This document shows positions 13,284 through 17,957 of a stretch of DNA of 17,957 nt, piece after piece. The translations under genes were made by a program, and so were the position numbers. Position 1 is the first letter of the stretch; every line of letters starts with the position of its first letter. The notes beneath the pieces are model-generated. The model was not told where the DNA came from. It worked only from the letters and a program-made list of their open reading frames with translations, and made no database searches. This stretch comes from UBA6136 sp044350805 (GTDB lineage Bacteria; Pseudomonadota; Gammaproteobacteria; Methylococcales; Methylococcaceae): contig JBILGU010000035.1 in the NCBI GenBank assembly GCA_044350805.1, positions 1-17,957 on the forward strand, given 5' to 3'.

Positions 13284-13616
13284 ATGGATTCAAAAATGGA
13301 CAACTATGATTCTTGCATTGCCGCCTGTCAGGCTTGCATCGTCGAATGTGAAAAGTGCATCGCTTCCTGCCTTGAGCACCCTGAGCATATGGCAGCCTGC
13401 ATCAAGACCTGTCTTGACTGCATCGATTTTTGCCGCCTTTGCATCTCTCTCATGTCAAGAAAATCACCATTCTGTGCCGCACTATGCGAACTTTGCGCAA
13501 AGGCGTGCGAGGCCTGTGCAAACGCTTGTGAAAAACACAGCGCTCATCACGATTGCTGTCGCACCTGCGCCGAATCTTGCCGCGCCTGCGCCTCAGCCTG
13601 TCACGGTTGCTGCTAA
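13284..13616 (+). CDS. Four-helix-bundle copper storage protein (Csp/DUF326 type)
   Basis: A 110-residue protein with 25 cysteines, mostly as C-x2-C and C-x3-C along helices (DSCIAACQACIVECEKCIAS) and ending GCC. This is the pattern of Csp proteins, which fill a four-helix bundle with Cu(I). No Tat or Sec signal precedes the bundle, so it should be cytosolic like Csp3. ATG 13284 is chosen; ATG 13296 is a close alternative and neither has a clear Shine-Dalgarno. The frame is open from a TTG at 13161 but those residues do not resemble the family. Expected role: buffer cytosolic Cu(I), complementing the CopA-type exporter. A C/G-tract operator-like repeat lies upstream. Confidence 0.9.
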   Translation: MDSKMDNYDSCIAACQACIVECEKCIASCLEHPEHMAACIKTCLDCIDFCRLCISLMSRKSPFCAALCELCAKACEACANACEKHSAHHDCCRTCAESCRACASACHGCC

Positions 13617-13627
13617 ACCCTCCAGAT

Positions 13628-13663
13628 GCCTTCGCCTTTGGGATACCCCCCATAGGCGAAGGC
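13628..13663. terminator. Inverted repeat after the copper storage gene
   Basis: GCCTTCGCCT (13628-13637) and AGGCGAAGGC (13654-13663) are perfect 10-bp arms around a 16-nt loop containing a C6 tract, 12 bp after the stop codon. A T-rich run (CTCTTTTTAA) follows only about 17 bp later, so it may be a loose terminator. The right arm recurs at 13713-13722, again preceded by a C-tract. Confidence 0.5.
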
Positions 13664-13738
13664 CTTGAAGTTTGAGTCATCTCTTTTTAACCAATTCATT
13701 TAAGACACCCCCAGGCGAAGGCCGCAGCACTCCTCAAG

Positions 13739-14758
13739 ATGGCTATCAAGCATACGGAAGAAGCAATGACCGCTGGAAAAGACGCACATTTTGAGGTTCG
13801 CCTTCGCGTGAATCCCAATAGCATGGCAATTGTCAGCGTCGAACTGGATGGCAAAGCCTATGACCTCATCCCAAGGCCTTCATCTGCAGAGAATCAAGGC
13901 GAGCATCAAGGTCACGAGCACCACGGGCGCCATCCCCACTCCCCCGATGTAACTTCTGACCAACACAGCCTCACGAGCAGAAGGCTACTCATCCGCCAAC
14001 TGATTTTCGGGATCAGCACGCTGTTAGTTCTTTTTTTATTTCAATCGGGCCTAGCCACATTGATTATCAAAGATCACAGAGACCTGATTTGGATGCTTGC
14101 TCCTTGGGTGTTGTATCTCGATCTCACTGTCGTCTCCCTGGTAGCAACGATCGGCTACCTTCGCATGTACCGATATGCTCAAACCAATCACATGACCAGC
14201 ATGATGATCGGCATGACCGTTGGTATGCAGGTTGGGATGATGACGGGAGGTGTAATCGGTGCAACCGACGGCTATTTTGTCGGAGCAATGGTAGGTGTCG
14301 GACTTGGAACCTTACTCGGACTCGGCACTTCATGGTGTTGTGGCCCGATGGCCATCACCCAGAGTCTGATGTCAGCGGTAATGGGCGGGACCATGGGTGC
14401 GATGATTGTCTCCATGATGCCCCCGGACAAACTTAACTTTTTTATGCCCTTGTTCACCGTCCTAAACCTGGCTATTTTGGTTTGGTTTACACGACTGTTC
14501 TTCAAAGATTGCGTGATCGGCGAACATTGCGACCTTCTTCGACCGATGAATCTCGGGACGATGCTTGGAACCTCTGTCACGGCTGTTGCGATCCTCTCCG
14601 GACTCATGTTACTGAATCCCCGCACTCCATCAGTGATTCAGAGAGAGGCTTTGGATAAGATCAATCCGTTCAAGGCTGACGATCTGCCCAATAGCAAACC
14701 GAAGAATTCTAAAAATTCGGGCGAGATGAATTGTGGAACGTCAATGAAGGAGCAATAA
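13739..14758 (+). CDS. Unrecognised Met/Gly-rich polytopic membrane protein with His-rich N-terminus
   Basis: A 339-residue protein with no family I can name. Residues 1-45 form a short beta-rich domain (FEVRLRVNPNSMAIVSVELD). Residues ~50-70 are His-rich (GEHQGHEHHGRHPHSPD). Then about six hydrophobic segments follow; those around residues 150-230 are crowded with Met and Gly (MTSMMIGMTVGMQVGMMTGG, then YFVGAMVGVGLGTLLGLG) and contain SWCCGPM. C-terminal ~40 residues are polar and Lys/Asn-rich. Intramembrane Met-x3-Met patterns are copper pathways in CTR-type transporters, so a copper role is suggested by composition and by the neighbouring copper storage and export genes. The start is ATG 13739 or ATG 13766; the latter has GGAAGAAG upstream. 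Copper transport is inference only. Confidence 0.75.
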   Translation: MAIKHTEEAMTAGKDAHFEVRLRVNPNSMAIVSVELDGKAYDLIPRPSSAENQGEHQGHEHHGRHPHSPDVTSDQHSLTSRRLLIRQLIFGISTLLVLFLFQSGLATLIIKDHRDLIWMLAPWVLYLDLTVVSLVATIGYLRMYRYAQTNHMTSMMIGMTVGMQVGMMTGGVIGATDGYFVGAMVGVGLGTLLGLGTSWCCGPMAITQSLMSAVMGGTMGAMIVSMMPPDKLNFFMPLFTVLNLAILVWFTRLFFKDCVIGEHCDLLRPMNLGTMLGTSVTAVAILSGLMLLNPRTPSVIQREALDKINPFKADDLPNSKPKNSKNSGEMNCGTSMKEQ

Positions 14759-14907
14759 GTAAACGTGAGTTGTAGACTTAACTAATTGCCCGCAAAAGAA
14801 CCTCCGCCCCCCTTTTGGTCACACGCTTAGGTACACAATATAAAAGAAGCCATACGCTGAACCTAGGGACTCTGAAACGTCTGATTCAAGGTTGTGAGTT
14901 TGGCTCA

Positions 14908-15219
14908 TCAAGACAAGTCTTTGGAAACTGAACCCTCGTCTAAGTCCGGAAATTTATGACGCGCGAGCCTCTCCGCCTCCCCCCTTTCCGGCAAGGAAAG
15001 TTCCGGAGCAACGCAACGAAACAGAGCTTCAAATGTGCGTCGATCATGTTCAGTCGCCGGCCAGGTTAAGGCTTCACAATAGACCATGAGTTCAGCCAAC
15101 CCGGAAGTGCGCGATGGAGGACGTGAGTTCATCGATTCAAAATACCCCTGCCAAGCAAAAGAAAGCCTGGATGCGGCAGCAGAAGCCCCTTTAGCTTCCC
15201 CTGTCGTTACCAGGCTCAA
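14908..15219 (-). CDS. Doubtful hypothetical protein
   Basis: A minus-strand frame of up to 103 residues that opens at a TTG (15219) just after an in-frame TGA. An internal ATG gives about 73 residues (MNSRPPSRTSGLAELMVYCE onward). Composition is Ala/Arg/Glu-rich and helical, with no signal, membrane segment or known motif. No Shine-Dalgarno supports either start, so it may be a remnant of a longer gene whose 5' part is lost. Confidence 0.3.
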   Translation of the reverse strand: MSLVTTGEAKGASAAASRLSFAWQGYFESMNSRPPSRTSGLAELMVYCEALTWPATEHDRRTFEALFRCVAPELSLPERGEAERLARHKFPDLDEGSVSKDLS

Positions 15220-15270
15220 AAAGAGAGTCAGTCAGTGCTGGAAACACTTGCAAAAATAAATGCATTTCCC

Positions 15271-15489
15271 ATGCCAACACTAGGAGACCCCATCAAAACT
15301 CCATTCAACCTAAGCAGCCCTTACATTGCCGGCAGCCCCACGAAGAACAAGATGATCTGATTCAAAGAGACCATGAACTACCTGCAGGATATGACGCAGA
15401 CGGTATGGTAAATAACGCATTTATTCATAGGGCTGGCCGAGGTCGAGATCCAGAAACCATATATGAAAAAGAGCCTTGAGAGACCATAA
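15271..15489 (+). pseudogene. Possible decayed reading frame with internal stops
   Basis: One frame reads plausibly as protein across three segments split by stops: 29 residues from ATG 15271 (MPTLGDPIKTPFNLSSPYIA...) to TGA 15358-15360, 16 residues (FKETMNYLQDMTQTVW) to TAA 15409-15411, and about 25 residues (FIGLAEVEIQKPYMKKSLER) to TAA 15487-15489. The continuity in a single frame suggests a gene broken by point mutations rather than chance, but family and function are not recognised. The surrounding interval 15220-15791 holds no other gene. Confidence 0.3.
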
Positions 15490-15578
15490 AATTCAGACTG
15501 TTACAGAATGCGGTCAAAAAGAAGTCAATTTAACGGATCTCCCAGGGCAACAGTAGCCTCGCACCTCTGCGCACAGAC

Positions 15579-15601
15579 TTATCCACAGAAACTGTGGAAA
15601 A
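15579..15601. promoter_or_regulatory. Pair of facing DnaA boxes
   Basis: TTATCCACA (15579-15587) is a perfect DnaA-box consensus. On the other strand TTTTCCACA (15601-15593) is a one-base variant. Together they form the dyad TCCACAG-AAA-CTGTGGA (15582-15598). Further boxes or an AT-rich unwinding region were not identified nearby, so a full origin is not supported. Confidence 0.5.
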
Positions 15602-15791
15602 TACTTCCCCGCGGTATCGCACTTGACGCCCACCTAAAGCAACCCCTTCATTCCCATCCTTTTTTCCAATCCAAGCGCCGGATCATAACTGGGGCTCTTA
15701 CAAAACAATCTTAAATGGCCCATCTTTTGCTTATATCTGCTGACAGACTGCCGATAAAGCAGTCTTCAATTTTCTTAGGGCGAGGTTTTTG

Positions 15792-16247
15792 ATGGAAAGA
15801 AAGTCAGTACACAAGATCCAAATTGGCCATCGATATGGACACTGGACGATCATCAACGAAGCACAGCGGATTGGCGGTGATACGCGCTACTTGTGCCAAT
15901 GCGAGTGTGGAACCGAGAAATTGGTTTCGGCAATCACGTTACGCAACGGGTCCTCAACCAGCTGTGGCTGTATTCGCAAGGAAAAGCCCCCCAGAATTTC
16001 AGACTTCGAACTTCAGCCTACGCGGCCCGATATACAGGAGATATTCAACCTGATCAGTCAGGGCTGCCTTCCCCCCGCAGATCAGTTCTGCATCGTGGAT
16101 GGAGCGCCGTCATGGACCCTCCCAGCTATTGCAAAAATATTGGGGATTGGAAGATCTGAGCTGATTCATCATATTGAGGGAGCGGGCCCCCGCTTCTCGC
16201 CGAACTCCAGAGGCTCAAAGACGGAGGCTTATTCGGCCGAGATCTGA
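15792..16247 (+). CDS. Zinc-ribbon protein of phage/mobile-element type
   Basis: A 151-residue protein starting at ATG 15792 with GAGG six bases upstream. Residues 11-60 (IGHRYGHWTIINEA..., then C35, C37, C39, and SCGC at C58, C60) match a small zinc-ribbon module common in phage and mobile-element proteins, with pattern G-x-x-G-x-W/L-T-V then C-x-C-x-C-G and S-C-G-C. Residues ~115-135 (LPAIAKILGIGRSELIHHI) look like a helix-turn-helix, so the protein may bind DNA. It lies alone among decayed sequences. No operon partners. Exact function unknown. Confidence 0.65.
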   Translation: MERKSVHKIQIGHRYGHWTIINEAQRIGGDTRYLCQCECGTEKLVSAITLRNGSSTSCGCIRKEKPPRISDFELQPTRPDIQEIFNLISQGCLPPADQFCIVDGAPSWTLPAIAKILGIGRSELIHHIEGAGPRFSPNSRGSKTEAYSAEI

Positions 16248-16464
16248 TCTTTGCAGCGGGCAACCAAAGCATCTATGGCAAACTACTCACCGAGCATTAA
16301 CGAGACCTCGGCAAACTCAGCCAGCAGAGTAGCTATGACCTCAGTGAGACCTCATTGAGGTCAACAACCTAGCCGCCACAAGCCCTGCTCTGAGATGCCG
16401 CAATACTTATCAAGTTAGGAATATTTGAAAAGTCCGATTCCGGCTCACTCAGATGCCCATTTAG
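16248..16464. other. Non-coding stretch with palindrome
   Basis: No gene seen. GACCTCA-T-TGAGGTC at 16348-16362 is a perfect 15-bp palindrome, with a further direct copy of GACCTCA at 16337-16343. It could be a regulator site, but no promoter or gene start is close by. Confidence 0.4.
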
Positions 16465-16839
16465 GGATATCTAAGTGCCGGTTTCAGTGGAGCTCAACTC
16501 CAAAGTACGCAAGGGGCATTCACCTATACCCCTACCCCTGGCTCTACAGAATCATCCGGGAGCGTTGGTGCGCCGGACGCCGGCACGGTTGTGGTGACAT
16601 CGAGCGCAGACCCAGAAGGAGACCCACTTGTATACAGTGCTTCTCCCCGCAGTGTTGCTGCGGCATCCTCCCAAACTGTGGTTGTGACGAACAGCGTCAG
16701 CGGGCCAGTAACCGCGGTGCGTTGCACAGCCAACAAACTTAAGGGAAGCAGGGATGTTCAAATCATTACCAAAACACCCGTGATCGGCACCTACATCGCC
16801 CCAGCAGATGGGGTAGTCGACGGTATTGTATTTCCATGA
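16465..16839 (+). pseudogene. C-terminal fragment of an unknown protein
   Basis: A frame open from after TAG 16464 to TGA 16837-16839, about 124 codons, reads FSGAQLQSTQGAFTYTPTPG then VVVTSSADPEGDPLVYSASP. The Thr/Ser/Val-rich style, including DPEGDPLVYS, resembles repeats of cadherin-like or adhesin-type extracellular proteins. There is no start codon with a ribosome site at its beginning (first ATG at 16591 lies inside), and no signal peptide. It looks like a 3' fragment of a surface or phage tail protein. Family not identified. Confidence 0.35.
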
Positions 16840-16938
16840 TGAAACGCCTAAGGACAAGCGCATCTGTCTGGATACAAAGTGACGGCGACTTGCTGATTGC
16901 AACCGGGGCATCAGTCACATCAGAACAGTAATCATGAC

Positions 16939-16970
16939 CCCCACAACGAACTTAGAAGTTCAGCGTGGGG
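16939..16970. repeat. 32-bp two-part hairpin
   Basis: Outer arms CCCCAC/GTGGGG (16939-16944, 16965-16970) and inner arms GAACTT/AAGTTC (16948-16953, 16956-16961) are separated by a symmetrical 3-nt internal loop. No T-run follows on either strand, so a simple terminator is not supported. Function unknown. Confidence 0.5.
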
Positions 16971-17001
16971 AGATTGAGTGCAGGCTGTTCAAGTGTCAGG
17001 G

Positions 17002-17025
17002 TGAACCGCCCCGGGTTTGTCGGAG
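17002..17025. mobile_element. Possible IS3-family terminal repeat remnant
   Basis: The stretch beginning TGAACCGCCCCGGGTTT and continuing to CGGAG resembles terminal inverted repeats of several IS3-family elements as I recall them. No transposase frame and no matching opposite end were found in the window. Confidence 0.25.
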
Positions 17026-17116
17026 CACTTCCCTCAAAGGGTCAATCCCACTCACAATTCCCTTCATTGGCTTTTCTCATTCTCGCGCTCAAAGGGCCTC
17101 AGCCTGACCGATAAAA

Positions 17117-17397
17117 GGTGGGCAACTCCACCAACCATCTAATCCCCGCAGCCTCGGCGAAGCACATAGAGACGATGATCACGCCCAACTAAAGATTCCG
17201 TATAACACGTACTCTACAGAGTCAGATTGGGGAGGACATATGATCACCATTACATCGGTAGAGTTTCAGAGACACTTTGGACGCTATCAAGACGAAGCCC
17301 TCAAAGAGCCTATTTCTATCACTCGCAATGGCAGAGAACGGATCGTTGTTCTCTCAGCGGAAGAATATAACCGCCTCAAACGACGTGATCGTCACGT
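17117..17397. repeat. Direct repeat carrying phd, copy 2 (pairs with 1432-1711)
   Basis: The intact counterpart of the left copy, same orientation, 15,685 bp away, with about eight differences including the single base whose loss breaks copy 1. It includes the -10 (TATAAC), the ACTCT-AC-AGAGT inverted repeat (17211-17222), a strong Shine-Dalgarno and the first ~158 bp of phd. Similarity ends at 17397; beyond this the right copy continues as complete phd. Confidence 0.9.
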
Positions 17398-17497
17398 TAT
17401 GGCACTAAGCGACTTGACTGAACTCGAGATTCTTGCCATCGAGAATGCGGAGGCACCCACGGAAGCCTCCGCTTTTGACCATGAGGTAGGAAGCTAA
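17240..17497 (+). CDS. Phd/YefM-type antitoxin
   Basis: An 85-residue antitoxin, complete. Residues 1-52 are the Phd/YefM DNA-binding fold (MITITSVEFQRHFGRYQDEA, then ITRNGRERIVVLSAEEYNRL). The acidic C-terminus (residues ~58-85, with many Glu) would wrap around the toxin. The ATG is four bases after GGGGAGG. The inverted repeat at 17211-17222 lies between the -10 and the ATG and is the likely operator. It is followed two bases later by the GTG start of a MazF/PemK-type toxin that is now broken, so this antitoxin probably has no active partner here. Confidence 0.85.
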   Translation: MITITSVEFQRHFGRYQDEALKEPISITRNGRERIVVLSAEEYNRLKRRDRHVMALSDLTELEILAIENAEAPTEASAFDHEVGS

Positions 17498-17499
17498 TT

Positions 17500-17935
17500 G
17501 TGTCCTTGCCTCATCCCGTTCCTGGGCTCGTCATTCGATATGCCTAGCTGTGGCAATCAGAATTTTCTAAAGGCCAGGAGGAAGGTGTCAAAGACCGACC
17601 CTGTGCAGTCATCCTGGTGACGACCGATGATGACGGAGAAAAGGTGGTTACTGCCCTACCCGTCACCCATACGCCCCCCTCATGATCCAGAGGCAGCTGT
17701 CGAAATTCCACTTGCAACCAAAATGAGACTTGGCCTCGCCGATGATCGGTCATGGATCATCCTCACCGAAGCAAATCGATTTACGTGGCCAGGTCCAGAC
17801 TTGCGGGTCCTGAACGGCGATTCAGGAAGCGTTGCTTATGGTCTCCTTCCTCGAGCTCTTTTCAATGAAGTGATTACAAAATTTTTGTCACTTTTGAAAA
17901 AAAGAAATCCAGACCTTGTACGACGCACAGAGTGA
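17500..17935 (+). pseudogene. MazF/PemK-type toxin with amber codon and frameshift
   Basis: From GTG 17500 the frame reads SLPHPVPGLVIRYA, then TAG (17545-17547) where relatives have a Tyr or similar residue before LW, then LWQSEFSKGQEEGVKDRPCA and VVTALPVTHTPP. At a run of six C (17674-17679) the frame is lost, and the rest, HDPEAAVEIPLATKMRLGLA to NPDLVRRTE, continues in another frame to 17935. Removing one C would rejoin the parts. Everything else is in family order, including KDRPCAV and the C-terminal SWIILTEANRFTWPGPDLR. Two lesions suggest true inactivation, though the C run could also be a slippage site. Distance to the antitoxin is two bases. Confidence 0.8.
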
Positions 17936-17957
17936 TCACCCGAACGGCGTATCAATC

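Larger units (their letters stand above)
16840..17116. other. Gene-free stretch before right phd repeat
   Basis: No gene was seen. It contains the hairpin at 16939-16970 and a sequence resembling an IS3-type terminus at 17002-17025. Confidence 0.4.

Noticed and set aside
15508..15714. 68-residue plus-strand frame across the DnaA boxes
   Set aside because: No Shine-Dalgarno, no domain, composition like random translation, and it covers the DnaA-box dyad; not supported as a gene.
1..17957. CRISPR arrays, tRNA or rRNA genes
   Set aside because: No regularly spaced short repeats and no recognisable tRNA or rRNA sequence were seen when reading both strands.

Overview
The window reads as a metal-handling island of a proteobacterium (Beta-, Gamma- or Acidithiobacillia-like) set in toxin-antitoxin and insertion-sequence debris. 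This placement is inferred from family content: an outer-membrane porin-cytochrome of Cyc2 type, a DUF1924/SHP cytochrome paired with a b-type cytochrome, sigma-54-like promoters and IS630/IS66-type fragments. No rRNA, tRNA or CRISPR array was seen, so the species is not assignable from the sequence.

Left flank (1 to about 3500): the 5' end of a probable IS630-family transposase, an intact vapBC operon, a truncated phd antitoxin broken next to an IS66-type fragment, and a RelE-type toxin with an internal deletion followed by its intact antitoxin. Two copies of a ~206-bp repeat (1157-1363 and 2627-2832), each carrying the same two hairpins, lie just behind two of these toxin-antitoxin modules.

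Core (3594-14758): a coherent copper and electron-transfer locus. A TauE/SafE-type membrane protein with a cupredoxin-like tail (minus strand) diverges from a plus-strand series: a small membrane protein, a free-standing five-cysteine metal-binding domain, a His-rich one-span membrane protein with a Cys/acidic tail, an HMA2-like protein and a CopA-type Cu(I) P-type ATPase. Next comes a tightly spaced operon (gaps 11-20 bp): Cyc2-like fused cytochrome-porin, a monoheme cytochrome c with a His-rich tail, a monoheme cytochrome c with a Met/His-rich segment, a DUF1924/SHP-like cytochrome and a cytochrome b561-type membrane protein. It ends with a Cys-rich Csp-type copper storage protein and an unrecognised Met/Gly-rich membrane protein with a His-rich N-terminus. 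Sequences matching the GG-N10-GC spacing of sigma-54 promoters lie in front of the SafE gene, the small membrane protein and the porin-cytochrome.

Taken together (inference), cytosolic Cu(I) would be buffered by the Csp protein and pumped out by the ATPase with help from the small membrane proteins, while the cytochrome series could connect the outer membrane to the quinone pool. It may serve copper detoxification, cuproenzyme assembly or extracellular metal oxidation; the sequence does not decide between them.

Right flank (14759-17957): decayed reading frames, a pair of facing DnaA-box sequences, a mobile-element type zinc-ribbon protein, an intact phd antitoxin and a MazF/PemK toxin broken by an amber codon and a frameshift. 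A ~280-bp direct repeat containing phd (1432-1711 and 17117-17397, about 97% identical by eye) brackets the entire copper/cytochrome core.
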